In this document: positions 38,394-46,512 of the stretch, piece after piece | Numbering within the stretch: position 1 is the first letter of the stretch | Layout: each line of letters begins with the position of its first letter | NCBI GenBank assembly: GCA_006969625.1 | Contig: CP030885.1 | Coordinates: 3,421,430-3,485,429, forward strand | Direction: 5' to 3' | Length of the DNA: 64,000 nt | Source of the DNA: Rhodospirillaceae bacterium | GTDB taxonomy: Bacteria > Pseudomonadota > Alphaproteobacteria > Kiloniellales > DSM-21159 | The notes under the pieces: model-generated | The model's input: only the letters and a program-made list of their open reading frames with translations | The model's database searches: none | What the model was told of the DNA's origin: nothing | Translations under genes and position numbers: made by a program

Positions 38394-40471
38394 GGCGCAT
38401 CGGCTGGGGCGAGGGCCGGGAGCTCCCGGCGGAAGGGCACCGCATCGGCGGGTCCGCCGGTCTCGTCGAAGTCGCGGGCGAAGCCATGCCCACTGTAAAC
38501 CGCAGCCGCAACGGTGCCGGGCGCCAGGGCGTCGCCGATCAGCGCCAGCGCCGGCCCACCCGGCGCATCCCGCCGGGCCGTGAGGTCTTCGTAGAGCGCG
38601 CGCTGCGGCAGTCGGCTGGTGACGAGCACCGTGGCGGCCGGCACGCACCGCTCGGTGCGGCCCGTGAAGACGCAGCGCGCCTCGACGCCATCCGCGGTCA
38701 CGCCGACGAGTGCGCGATGCGGCGTGATCGTCACGCCCAACTCCAGCAGGCGCGCCTGGATGCGGCCCTGTTCCAGCGTATTGTGGGTCCAGTGGGCGGC
38801 GTCGGCGGCCGGCGTCATCAGCTCGACGCGCCGCCCGGCCGCCGCCAGCAACTCGGCCAGGACACTGCCCATGTAGTAGTGGTCGTCGTCGAAGATCAGC
38901 ACCGGCTCGCCCGGCCGGGCCGGGAGGACGCCGTCCATCAGGTCGTCCGGGGTGAAGACCGCCGCCTGCGCCGCGACCGGCACGCCGAGACGGGCACTGC
39001 GTCCCGCCCCGTCGCGCCTCCAGCGCGCGCCCGTGGCGACGACGACGGCGTCGTGTCCGCCGGCCAGCGCCGTCTCGGCATCCAGCGGGCTGTCGAGGTA
39101 CAGCGCCACGTTCGGCATCTGGCGGAGCAGGTGCATGCGGTGGTCGCGCACGCGGGCGTAGGACGCGAGACCCGGCAGGGCGCTTTCCCGGGCGACGCGC
39201 CCGCCCCATGCGGCGCCGGCCTCGGCGAGGTCGACGCGGTGCCCGCGCCGCGCCAGCCACAGCGCTGCCTCGAGCCCCGCGGGCCCGCCGCCGACCACCA
39301 GCACGCCCCGTGGACGCTCCGCGGCGGCGATGCGCTCCGGATGCCAGCCCCGCCGCCACTCCTCGCCCATGGTCGGGTTCTGGGTGCAGCGGATCGGCGC
39401 CATCGTGAAGTCGCCGGAAACGCAGACGTTGCAGCCGATGCATTCTCGGATCTCGTCGCTGCGGCCCTCGGCCACCTTGCGCGGCAGGAAGGGGTCGGCG
39501 ATCGAGGGCCGCGCCGCGCCGATCAGGTCCAGCACGCCCGTTCGCACCAGGCGCGCCATCAGGTCGGGCGTCGTGAAGCGGCCGACGCCGACAACCGGCT
39601 TGCTGGTGACGGATTTGACGAAGTCGATATGCGCGACCTGCCAGCCCTCCGGCTCGAACCGGGCGGTCGCGGAATCGTGCGACCAGTCGCTGAGGTTGAC
39701 GTCCCACAGATCGGGCAGCTCGGCCAGCAGCGCGACGATGTCGCGGCCCTCCTCCGCCGCGACGATCCCCTCGGGACCCATCAGTTCGTCGACGGCCAGG
39801 CGCACCGCCACGGCGCAGCGATCGCCGACCGCCTCCTTGGTGTCCTCGATCAGCTCGCGCAGCAGACGGACGCGGTTTTCCAGGCTGCCGCCGTAGGCAT
39901 CGCCGCGGGTGTTGTAGCGCCGCGAGAGGAAATGCATCGGCAGGGCCAGGTTGTGGCCCGCGTAGCAGTAGACGATGTCGAAGCCGGCCGTGCGCGCCCG
40001 CAGCGCCGCTGCCCGGTGGCGCCGGCGCAGGGCGGCGATGTCGGCGAGATCCATCGGCCGGGCCTGCACCGGGTCGCAGGCCTCCACCGGTCCGCCCGAG
40101 GGCGACAGCGGGATCGCGCGGGTGTAGCGGTTGGCGGTCGCCAGGCCGTTGTGCGCCAGCTCGACGCCGGCGAGGGCGCCGTGGCGCTTGATCGCTTCGG
40201 CGGAGCGCGCCAGTGCCGGGATGTCGCGGTCGTCCCACAGGCGCGCCTCGATGGAGGGCGTGACGTCGGAATCGGGCGCGATCTCGCACTCCTCCGTGCA
40301 CACCACGCCCCAGCCGCCCTCGGCCTTGACCGCGCGCATGCCGGCGACGGCGCTGGGGTCGCGCTGGCCCATGCCGTTGCAGTGCGGCACCTGGTAGAAG
40401 CGGTTGGGCGCCGTCACCGGCCCCAGGCGTACCGGCTCCAGCAGGACGGCATGGCTTGGCGCGGGCTGCAT
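38390..40471 (-). CDS. Trimethylamine-dehydrogenase-family N-demethylase (DgcA/StcD-like)
   Basis: 693 residues, close to trimethylamine dehydrogenase throughout. N-terminal TIM barrel: RFYQVPHC contains Cys31 at the position of the covalent-FMN Cys30 of TMADH, followed by EGGWGVV and the FMN loops GVGRF and ARPSIADPF. The 4Fe-4S ligands are CIGCNVC with a further Cys in IRCTQN. The C-terminal part has a nucleotide-binding fold (VVGGGPAGLEAALWLARRGH). Two residues of the TMADH aromatic trimethylammonium bowl look replaced (Tyr60 by Glu in TEECEIAP; the Trp after the cluster is absent), so trimethylamine is an unlikely substrate. Relatives include DgcA (dimethylglycine) and stachydrine/N-methylproline demethylases. 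It probably demethylates an N-methyl amino acid imported by the neighbouring system. Confidence 0.88.
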   Translation of the reverse strand: MQPAPSHAVLLEPVRLGPVTAPNRFYQVPHCNGMGQRDPSAVAGMRAVKAEGGWGVVCTEECEIAPDSDVTPSIEARLWDDRDIPALARSAEAIKRHGALAGVELAHNGLATANRYTRAIPLSPSGGPVEACDPVQARPMDLADIAALRRRHRAAALRARTAGFDIVYCYAGHNLALPMHFLSRRYNTRGDAYGGSLENRVRLLRELIEDTKEAVGDRCAVAVRLAVDELMGPEGIVAAEEGRDIVALLAELPDLWDVNLSDWSHDSATARFEPEGWQVAHIDFVKSVTSKPVVGVGRFTTPDLMARLVRTGVLDLIGAARPSIADPFLPRKVAEGRSDEIRECIGCNVCVSGDFTMAPIRCTQNPTMGEEWRRGWHPERIAAAERPRGVLVVGGGPAGLEAALWLARRGHRVDLAEAGAAWGGRVARESALPGLASYARVRDHRMHLLRQMPNVALYLDSPLDAETALAGGHDAVVVATGARWRRDGAGRSARLGVPVAAQAAVFTPDDLMDGVLPARPGEPVLIFDDDHYYMGSVLAELLAAAGRRVELMTPAADAAHWTHNTLEQGRIQARLLELGVTITPHRALVGVTADGVEARCVFTGRTERCVPAATVLVTSRLPQRALYEDLTARRDAPGGPALALIGDALAPGTVAAAVYSGHGFARDFDETGGPADAVPFRRELPALAPADAP

Positions 40472-40478
40472 CGGCGCC

Positions 40479-41264
40479 CTACCCGACGGTCCGCGCGCGC
40501 GCCGGCGCCAGGTCGCGCAACAGGACCTCCAGCGCCTCGCCGAAGATCGCCGCCCAGCGGTCCTGGCCCTCGGCCGTGGCGATCAGGTCCTGGCGGAACT
40601 CGACCTGAAGATAGGGCAGGCCGCGCGAGCAGGCGTGCACCGGCACGGTATAGTCTTCCTCCGGGTCGAGGTCGTAGGGCTGGTTGTCCCCGACGTGGAC
40701 GCCTTCGCGCGCTTCCAGGATGGCGCGCATGCGATGCGAAGCCTCCGCGCCGTCGGCCCACGACAACCCCAGGTGCCAAGGCCGCGGCGCGCCGTCGCTC
40801 ATGCGCGGCGTGCAGCTGTGCAGCGAGACGAACAGCGGCGCCGCATGCCGCGCGAGGCAGGCGCCCAGGGCCTCGGCCACGGCCGCGTGGTAGGGTGCAT
40901 GCAGGGCCGCAGCCCGTTCGGCGCGCTCGGCTGCGGACAGCTCGCGGTTCCCGGGGACCGGCGTGGCGTCGCTGACGGCGGGCATGGCGGCCGGATCGCC
41001 GGGATGGCGGTTCAGGTCGATCACCAGCCGGGAGAAGCCGGCGAGCACCGCTGCGGCGCCGAAGTGGCGGGACAGGCGCTCTGTCACGCCTGCCGCGCCG
41101 ACGTCCCAAGCGATATGCCGCTGCAGGTCCCGACTGCCCAGCCCGAGGTCCCCAAGCCTTTCGGGGATGCGGTTGCTTGCATGGTCGCAGACGAACAGCA
41201 AGGGCACATCGTCTACGGCCCCGAGGACCCGAACCCGTTCCGACGCTTCAGCGTCCGACAGCAC
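40479..41264 (-). CDS. N-formylglutamate amidohydrolase family protein
   Basis: 261 residues from a GTG at 41264, chosen for the AGGGAG ribosome site nine bases upstream; the frame is open further but the extra residues look random. Motifs of the N-formylglutamate deformylase family: LLFVCDHASNRIP, HIAWDVGAAGVTERLS, LVIDLNRHPGD, FVSLHSCTP and a terminal VEFRQDLI with the conserved Glu. HutG-type enzymes release formate and glutamate; several relatives outside histidine operons act on other N-acyl amino acids. Here it precedes the TMADH-like demethylase by seven bases, with no hut genes, so it may handle a formyl or glutamyl product of demethylation. That is inference. Confidence 0.85.
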   Translation of the reverse strand: MLSDAEASERVRVLGAVDDVPLLFVCDHASNRIPERLGDLGLGSRDLQRHIAWDVGAAGVTERLSRHFGAAAVLAGFSRLVIDLNRHPGDPAAMPAVSDATPVPGNRELSAAERAERAAALHAPYHAAVAEALGACLARHAAPLFVSLHSCTPRMSDGAPRPWHLGLSWADGAEASHRMRAILEAREGVHVGDNQPYDLDPEEDYTVPVHACSRGLPYLQVEFRQDLIATAEGQDRWAAIFGEALEVLLRDLAPARARTVG

Positions 41265-41583
41265 CGGCGCGATCTCCCTGCGCCGAGCCCGGCTGTATCC
41301 AGGCTGGGCTTCGTGACGAAACGCGCAAGCAGACTGTCGGAGGGGCCGCCCCGTGTCAATAAATTCGTTCCGGGATGTGCCAATCCTCGCAATTCTGAAA
41401 CAGATTTTCCAGCGAGGCCAATGCACGACATGGTCCGCAACGCGATCCAGGGACCCACGCCGAGCCGGTCGGTCTCGCCGGCGGCTTTCGTGGCGGCCAG
41501 GCTGGCTTTCGTTGGTGCGGATTTCGGCGAGACGCGGGCAGGGACGGCACGGCATTCTGTCCGGGCAAGAGGTCCGATCTGCG
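41265..41583. other. Intergenic stretch with a weak minus-strand promoter-like sequence
   Basis: 319 bases between the N-formylglutamate hydrolase start and the end of the racemase-family gene, both on the minus strand. No convincing gene is seen. On the minus strand TTGACA (41354-41359) is followed after 17 bases by a poor -10 (CAGTCT), about 70 bases before the GTG start, so this is only a possible promoter. A small palindrome, GGGGCGGCCCC, lies in the spacer. Confidence 0.3.
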
Positions 41584-42612
41584 TCAGCGTACGCCCCAAG
41601 TGTCCGACAACTTGTAGCCTTGGGGCCAGGGGTCGGCAGGGTCGAGCATGTGCTGGTGGATCCCCGTGATCCAAGCGCGCCCGGAAATCTCGGGAAGGAT
41701 GGCAGCCTGGCCGCCGACCTCCGTGTCGCCGAGAATCCGACCCGAGAACGTCGAGCCGATGATGGAGCGCGCCGTCAGGCGGCTCTCGACCTGCATCCGG
41801 CCGCGGGCGCGAAGAACGGCCATGCGCGCGCAGAGCGCCGTTCCGGTCGGCGAGCGATCCACCTTTCCCGGCTGGATGGCCACCGCCGCGCCGGCTTCCA
41901 AGCCTTCCGGGCCCTCTCTCAGGCCGCCCGCGAAAAGGCAGAAGGAGATGTGACGCCAATCCGGATTCTGCGGATGCGCGAACCCGATCGCCTCGTTCGC
42001 GGCATTCGTGATCCGCACGCCGAGCTTGGCGATGTCGCGGGCTTCGTCCTCGACCAGCGAAAAGCCGAGGGCGTGCGCATCGACAATGACGAAGCTGTCG
42101 CCGCCGTACGCCGTATCGACGGTGAGGGTGCCCAAGCCGGTGACCTCCAGCGCGGCATCGAGGCGGGCGGCGAAGCTCGGCACGTTCTGCACGAAGATGC
42201 GCTCCGCCTTGCCGTCGCGACAGGCGGCCCGCACCTTGACCAGTCCGCCGGGCGCCTCGAGCGTCAGACGGGTTTCGGGCTCGACCATCGGCACCAGGCC
42301 GGCGTCCAGCAAGACCGTCGAGACGCAGATCGAGTTTGACCCGGACATCGGCGGCGTGTCTTCCGGCTCCATGATGATGAAGGCCGCGTCGGCCTCGGGA
42401 CGCTTCGGCGGCACCAGGAGATTGACGTGGCGAAACACGCCTCCCCGCGGCTCGTTCAGGACGAAGTTCCGCAGCGTCCGGTCGCGGGCGATCCAGCGGC
42501 TCTGCGCCCAGATCGTGTCTCCGGGCGGCGGCAGCACACCGCCCACGATGACGTCGCCAACCTCGCCTTCGGCGTGGGCGGAGATCACATGAATGGTCTT
42601 CGTCGAGCGCAT
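41584..42612 (-). CDS. Proline racemase/hydroxyproline epimerase superfamily enzyme with Ser/Thr active-site pair
   Basis: 342 residues from the ATG at 42612 ([20 protein letters not shown], the normal N-terminus). Superfamily blocks: [38 protein letters not shown], and [12 protein letters not shown]. The two catalytic positions, usually Cys in MCGH and Cys or Thr in SPCGTG/SPTGSG, are here Ser90 (MSGSNSIC) and Thr256 (RSPTGTAL). Cys/Cys members are racemases or epimerases and Cys/Thr members are trans-3-hydroxy-L-proline dehydratases. A Ser/Thr pair leaves only hydroxyl residues, so the activity is uncertain; a 3-hydroxyproline dehydratase or epimerase fits the aconitase X and HypD neighbours. 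It lies 59 bases after the GntR gene and is probably co-transcribed with it. Confidence 0.85.
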   Translation of the reverse strand: MRSTKTIHVISAHAEGEVGDVIVGGVLPPPGDTIWAQSRWIARDRTLRNFVLNEPRGGVFRHVNLLVPPKRPEADAAFIIMEPEDTPPMSGSNSICVSTVLLDAGLVPMVEPETRLTLEAPGGLVKVRAACRDGKAERIFVQNVPSFAARLDAALEVTGLGTLTVDTAYGGDSFVIVDAHALGFSLVEDEARDIAKLGVRITNAANEAIGFAHPQNPDWRHISFCLFAGGLREGPEGLEAGAAVAIQPGKVDRSPTGTALCARMAVLRARGRMQVESRLTARSIIGSTFSGRILGDTEVGGQAAILPEISGRAWITGIHQHMLDPADPWPQGYKLSDTWGVR

Positions 42613-42671
42613 CTGGAGGGTCTCTGTCGAGGGTCGCGTGGGGCGTGCGAAGAGGGTCTCGGGCTGTCGGG

Positions 42672-43337
42672 TCAGGACTGCAGAAGGCTCAAGTGTTCCA
42701 GGAAGGATCGCTTGACGCCCTCGATATGTGCGGCCGTCAGGGCCGCCGCCTCTTCCGCGTCTCCCGCTTCGCAGGCCTCGAGAATGGCGAAGTGCTCGAC
42801 GTTCGCGCGCTCCATTCCGTCGCTCAGAACGAGCTGGGCGCGGAGGTAGCGTTCGATGCGGTTCATCGTGTTGTTGACGACCTCGAGATGAAACTTCAGC
42901 TCGCTGGCGTTGTAGAGTTCCGAGTGGAAGTCGCGGTTCAGCTCGGCCCAGGCCATGGGATCGCGCGATTCCGAGAAGGCCTGACAGTGGCCGCGCGCCT
43001 TGCCCAGGATGTCGGCCGACATCATCGGGACCGCGCGGCGCACGATCTCCGGCTCGACCAACATCCGGAAATCGAAGATTTCGGCGGCTTCCTCGGCGGA
43101 CAGTCCGGAGACCACGGCCCCCCGATAGCGCTGAGTCCGCACCAGCCCCTGCTCTTCGAGCCGGGAAAGCGCTTCGCGCACCGGGATCCGGCTGACGTTG
43201 AACAGCTTGGCGATCTCGTCCTGCCGCAATGGCTCGCCGACCGCCAGATCGCCCTTGATGATGGCGTTGCGGAGTTCCTGGAAGACGATCGTCGAGGCCG
43301 AGGCCATCTTCGAAATGTCTACGGCGGTCAGTTTCAT
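42672..43337 (-). CDS. GntR-family (FadR/FCD) transcriptional regulator
   Basis: 221 residues. N-terminal winged helix with [16 protein letters not shown] and [28 protein letters not shown] (about residues 22-70). The C-terminal all-helical FCD domain has [11 protein letters not shown], the metal/ligand histidines in NRDFHSELY and EHFAILEA, and [11 protein letters not shown]. It is divergent from the polar amino-acid ABC transporter and upstream of the racemase-family gene. It most likely represses both directions until a hydroxyproline-type ligand binds. Palindromes in the 162-base divergent region are candidate operators. Confidence 0.92.
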   Translation of the reverse strand: MKLTAVDISKMASASTIVFQELRNAIIKGDLAVGEPLRQDEIAKLFNVSRIPVREALSRLEEQGLVRTQRYRGAVVSGLSAEEAAEIFDFRMLVEPEIVRRAVPMMSADILGKARGHCQAFSESRDPMAWAELNRDFHSELYNASELKFHLEVVNNTMNRIERYLRAQLVLSDGMERANVEHFAILEACEAGDAEEAAALTAAHIEGVKRSFLEHLSLLQS

Positions 43338-43383
43338 GCCGATCGGTCCCTATCGCTGCATCGTGCAAGGCTCGTAGCGCACT

Positions 43384-43391
43384 TGTGCACA
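43384..43391. promoter_or_regulatory. TGTGCACA palindrome in GntR/ABC-transporter divergent region
   Basis: An exact 8-base palindrome close to the start of the GntR gene (start at 43337). FCD-type GntR regulators usually bind short palindromes centred like this. No second copy was noticed in the region, so this is a weak candidate for autoregulation. Confidence 0.3.
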
Positions 43392-43421
43392 TGGGCCGTC
43401 GCCCGCACCAACGGCACATTT

Positions 43422-43444
43422 ATATTGCTTATCGGATCCAATAT
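43422..43444. promoter_or_regulatory. Candidate GntR operator ATATTG-N11-CAATAT
   Basis: A perfect 6-base inverted repeat, ATATTG at 43422-43427 and CAATAT at 43439-43444, in the AT-richest part of the divergent region, 56-78 bases upstream of the ABC binding-protein start. A second inverted repeat, TTTGCC-ACGG-GGCAAA (43457-43472), lies between it and the gene. The placement suits regulator control of the transporter operon. No footprint-type evidence can be obtained from sequence alone. Confidence 0.45.
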
Positions 43445-43499
43445 GCCAAACTCGTTTTTGCCACGGGGCAAACCTTGGCCATCAGAACGGGAGGCAGAA

Positions 43500-44303
43500 A
43501 TGCTCGGTAAGAAGTTCCTGGCGCTCGGCGCCATCGTGATGCTGACGGCGGGTCCGGCCGCCGCCGACACTCTGGACGAGGTCGTGGACCGCGGCACCCT
43601 GCGCTGCGGCGTGGTGCTGGATTTCCCGCCGATCGGCTATCGGGACGAGAACAACGAGCCCGCCGGCTTCGACGTCGACTACTGCAGCGATTTGGCCGCG
43701 GCGCTCGAGGTGGACTACGAGATCCTGCCCCTGACGTGGGCCGAGCGGCTTCCGGTGATCGTGACCGGCCGTGCCGACGTCGTGTTCGGCGCGACCTCCG
43801 ACTGCCTGGCGCGCGCGCGCACCGTCGGCTTCAGCATTCCCTATGCGATCTACTATGCGCAGGGCGTGGTCGGGAAGGACAGCGGCATCGAGAGCTTCGA
43901 GGACATTCGGGGCAAGCGCGTCGCCGCGGCCGTCGGCACGGTCCCGGAACAGGAGTGGCTGAAGATCGCCGCGGAATGGGGCGAGGAAGACCTGTACCAG
44001 GGCTACCAGTCCGAGAACGAAGTCTTTCTCGCGGTCGCGCAGGGCAAGGCCGACATCGGCATCACGACCAACACCGCGGTCAAGCCCATCACCGAGCAGT
44101 ACGACACAATCGTCCCGGGTCCGCGCATGCCCTGGACGACGGACTACACCTCCGTCGTCGGCAAGCGTAAGGATGTGAGTTGGCTGAACTATCTCAACCT
44201 GTTCGTCACCCACCAGGTGCGCTCCGGTCGCTACCAGGAGCTCTGGGGCAAGTATGTCGGCGGCGAAGCGCCCGAACTCCGCATTCCCGGGGTCATGTAC
44301 TGA
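43500..44303 (+). CDS. Polar amino-acid ABC transporter periplasmic binding protein
   Basis: 267 residues from the ATG at 43500, preceded by GGGAGG. A signal peptide spans about residues 1-22 (MLGKKFLALGAIVMLTAG, then PAAAD). The mature start TLDEVVDRGTLRCGVVLDFPPIGY and GFDVDYCSDLAAAL are typical of the HisJ/GlnH family (type II fold). It likely delivers a hydroxyproline-type or other amino acid to the two permeases and ATPase that follow. This assignment comes from the flanking catabolic genes, not from the binding residues. Confidence 0.9.
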   Translation: MLGKKFLALGAIVMLTAGPAAADTLDEVVDRGTLRCGVVLDFPPIGYRDENNEPAGFDVDYCSDLAAALEVDYEILPLTWAERLPVIVTGRADVVFGATSDCLARARTVGFSIPYAIYYAQGVVGKDSGIESFEDIRGKRVAAAVGTVPEQEWLKIAAEWGEEDLYQGYQSENEVFLAVAQGKADIGITTNTAVKPITEQYDTIVPGPRMPWTTDYTSVVGKRKDVSWLNYLNLFVTHQVRSGRYQELWGKYVGGEAPELRIPGVMY

Positions 44304-44315
44304 TCGTCTCGGCAA

Positions 44316-44342
44316 TCGCCCCTGCCCGGCGGGCGGGGGCGA
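44316..44342 (+). terminator. Strong stem-loop between binding-protein and permease genes
   Basis: TCGCCCCTGCCC (44316-44327) pairs with GGGCGGGGGCGA (44331-44342): 12 pairs including one G-T wobble, with a three-base loop and no T-run. Such hairpins behind ABC binding-protein genes often protect the upstream message or partly terminate, giving more binding protein than permease. A role in differential expression is inferred. Confidence 0.6.
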
Positions 44343-44360
44343 CTGATCCGGCGACCCGCG

Positions 44361-45023
44361 ATGTTCGAGTACAATTTCCACTGGCGCCCCGTGCTGAAGA
44401 ACCTGCCCGACTTGCTCGAGGCAGGTCTGGTCACGCTGGAGGTGGCGTCGCTTGCGATGGTGCTGGGCATCGTCATCGGCCTGGCGTTGGCGCTGATCAG
44501 GCTGAAGCTGCGCGGCCCGCTTCGCTGGTTCGCGTCGAGCTGGGTCGAGTTGGCGCGGAACACTCCGGCTCTCTTCCAACTGTTCTTCTTCGGCTTCGGC
44601 CTGGGGGCGTTCGGGCTGCATCTGACGCCCTACGCCATCGTTCTCGCCGGCTTGACCTTCAACTGCGCCGGCTATCTGGCGGAAAACTTCCGTGGGGGAT
44701 TTCAAGCCATTCCCGAAACGCAAATCCGCGCCGCGCGCTCGCTCGGGATGACCTCTGCGCAAGCGTACCTTCGGATCGTGATCCCCCAAGTCATAAGGAT
44801 CGTCTACTACCCGATCACCAACCAGATGGTCTGGGCGGTCCTGATTTCGTCGCTCGGCATGCTGGTCGGCTTCCGCGAATTGTCGGGAGAAACGCAGTTC
44901 TTTGCCTCGAGAACCTATCGTATTTTCGAGTATTTTGCCGTCACAGCCGTGCTTTACTATGTTATCGTCAAAATTATCCTTTTGGTTTCACGCCTGTTGG
45001 CCATCAAGCTCTTTCGATACTGA
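44361..45023 (+). CDS. Polar amino-acid ABC transporter permease (HisM/HisQ type) 1
   Basis: 220 residues. Family layout: about five membrane segments, WVELARNTPALFQLFFF after the second, and the EAA coupling loop ENFRGGFQAIPETQIRAARSLGMT divided around residue 120. It ends near SRLLAIKLFRY. It lies 57 bases after the binding-protein gene, behind a strong stem-loop. It forms a heterodimeric channel with the next gene product. Codon and base use becomes noticeably less GC-rich near its 3' end (about 44,880-45,000). Confidence 0.92.
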   Translation: MFEYNFHWRPVLKNLPDLLEAGLVTLEVASLAMVLGIVIGLALALIRLKLRGPLRWFASSWVELARNTPALFQLFFFGFGLGAFGLHLTPYAIVLAGLTFNCAGYLAENFRGGFQAIPETQIRAARSLGMTSAQAYLRIVIPQVIRIVYYPITNQMVWAVLISSLGMLVGFRELSGETQFFASRTYRIFEYFAVTAVLYYVIVKIILLVSRLLAIKLFRY

Positions 45024-45033
45024 GGAACGGCGG

Positions 45034-45696
45034 ATGGAGCAAACCGTACAGTTCTTCAGCGGTTTCAACGTCAACGACTTCCTGTTCTTGGGAGAAGCGG
45101 CCGGACGCACGCTGCTGATTTCGTTCGTCTCGATCGCGCTCGGGACCTTGTTGGGCGGCCTGTTCGGCTGGGCGCTCTACGAAGGAAAGCTGTTTGCGAC
45201 CTTCGCCCTGGCGCCGGTGCTCGACGTCTTCCGCTCGGTGCCGCTCATCATCCAATTGGTGCTGTTCTACAACTTCGCGCCGATCGTGGGTCTGCGCCTG
45301 GACCCCTTCATGTCCGGCGTCGCCGTTCTGACGATCTACACGGCGGCCTTGGTGGCCAACGTCGCGCGCGGCGGGATCGAAGCGGTGGGCCAGCCGATGC
45401 GCCGCGCCGCGCGCAGCCTGGGCATGACCTACTGGCAGGATCTGCGCTACGTCGTGCTGCCCATCGGCGGACGCGCCGTCTTCCCGTCCTGGGTGGGGGT
45501 CGCGCTCGGGGTGATGAAGGACAGCGCGCTGGTCTCGGTCCTCGGGTACGTCGAACTCCTGAAAGCGAGCCAGATTCTGATCACGCGGACCCAGGAGCCG
45601 TTCCTGATCCTGGCCTTCGCCGGCGCGTTCTACTTCGCGCTGTCCTATCCGATCTCGCTCTATGCCGACAAGCTCGAGAGAAGGTGGGCGCAATGA
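45034..45696 (+). CDS. Polar amino-acid ABC transporter permease (HisM/HisQ type) 2
   Basis: 220 residues from the ATG at 45034, with GAGGA about eight bases upstream. Segments include FRSVPLIIQLVLFYNFAP and the EAA loop ARGGIEAVGQPMRRAARSLGMT broken around residue 115, then VLPIGGRAVFPSWVGVAL. It is the second half of the permease pair, and its stop overlaps the ATPase start as ATGA. Confidence 0.92.
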   Translation: MEQTVQFFSGFNVNDFLFLGEAAGRTLLISFVSIALGTLLGGLFGWALYEGKLFATFALAPVLDVFRSVPLIIQLVLFYNFAPIVGLRLDPFMSGVAVLTIYTAALVANVARGGIEAVGQPMRRAARSLGMTYWQDLRYVVLPIGGRAVFPSWVGVALGVMKDSALVSVLGYVELLKASQILITRTQEPFLILAFAGAFYFALSYPISLYADKLERRWAQ

Positions 45697-46415
45697 TCGA
45701 GATCTCCGATCTGTACAAGAGCTTCGGCGACTTGCAGGTGCTCAAGGGAATCAACCTCCAAGTCGAGAAGGGGGAGGTTCTGTCCGTGATCGGGGCGTCG
45801 GGGTCGGGCAAATCCACCCTGCTCTACTGCATCAACGGGCTCGAGCCCATCCAGAAAGGCTCGATCAAGGTCGACGGTGTCGAGGTCCATGCGAAGGACA
45901 CGGACCTCAACAAGCTGCGCCAAAAGCTGGGCATGGTGTTCCAGCAGTGGAACAGCTTCCCGCACCTGACCGTGCTCGAAAACGTCGCGCTGGCGCCCCG
46001 CATCGTCCGGAAGCTTCCCAAGCGGGACGCCCGCGACGTGGCGCTGAAGCAGCTCGAGCACGTCGGCCTCGGGGACAAGATCGAAAGCTACCCGGGCGCG
46101 CTGTCCGGCGGACAGCAGCAGCGGCTGGCGATCGCCCGGGCGCTGGCGATGGAGCCGGAGTACATGCTCTTCGACGAGGCCACCTCGGCGCTCGACCCCG
46201 AACTGGTCGGCGAGGTGCTGGACACGATGCGCCTGCTCGCCGAAGAGGGCATGACCATGATCTGCGTGACGCACGAGATGGGCTTCGCGCGAGACGTTTC
46301 CGACCGCGTCGCCTTCTTCCACGAAGGCCTGATCGAGGAGATCGGCCCGCCGAAACAGATCTTCGGCGACGCACGATCCGAGCGCACCAAGAAGTTCCTA
46401 TCCAAGATCCGCTAG
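45693..46415 (+). CDS. Polar amino-acid ABC transporter ATP-binding protein
   Basis: 240 residues from the ATG at 45693 (ATGA overlap with the permease; GAGAAGG upstream); an in-frame GTG nine bases earlier is less likely. Walker A GASGSGKST, Q-loop FQQWNSFPHLT, signature LSGGQQQRLAIARAL, Walker B YMLFDEATSALDPE, and switch His in VTHEMGF. This is a GlnQ/HisP-class ATPase completing the importer that starts with the binding protein. Confidence 0.93.
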   Translation: MIEISDLYKSFGDLQVLKGINLQVEKGEVLSVIGASGSGKSTLLYCINGLEPIQKGSIKVDGVEVHAKDTDLNKLRQKLGMVFQQWNSFPHLTVLENVALAPRIVRKLPKRDARDVALKQLEHVGLGDKIESYPGALSGGQQQRLAIARALAMEPEYMLFDEATSALDPELVGEVLDTMRLLAEEGMTMICVTHEMGFARDVSDRVAFFHEGLIEEIGPPKQIFGDARSERTKKFLSKIR

Positions 46416-46512
46416 GTGGCCCACGCACGCGGCGTGTCGCCGACCGATACGAGCCGGCTCACGAAGCGAAGACCGGCCGACAGCAGCCTCCTCAGCACGA
46501 AAAGGACATCGC

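Noticed and set aside
41331-41359. TTGACA with 17-base spacer as a firm promoter
   Set aside because: The -10 (CAGTCT) is poor; kept only as a low-confidence note.
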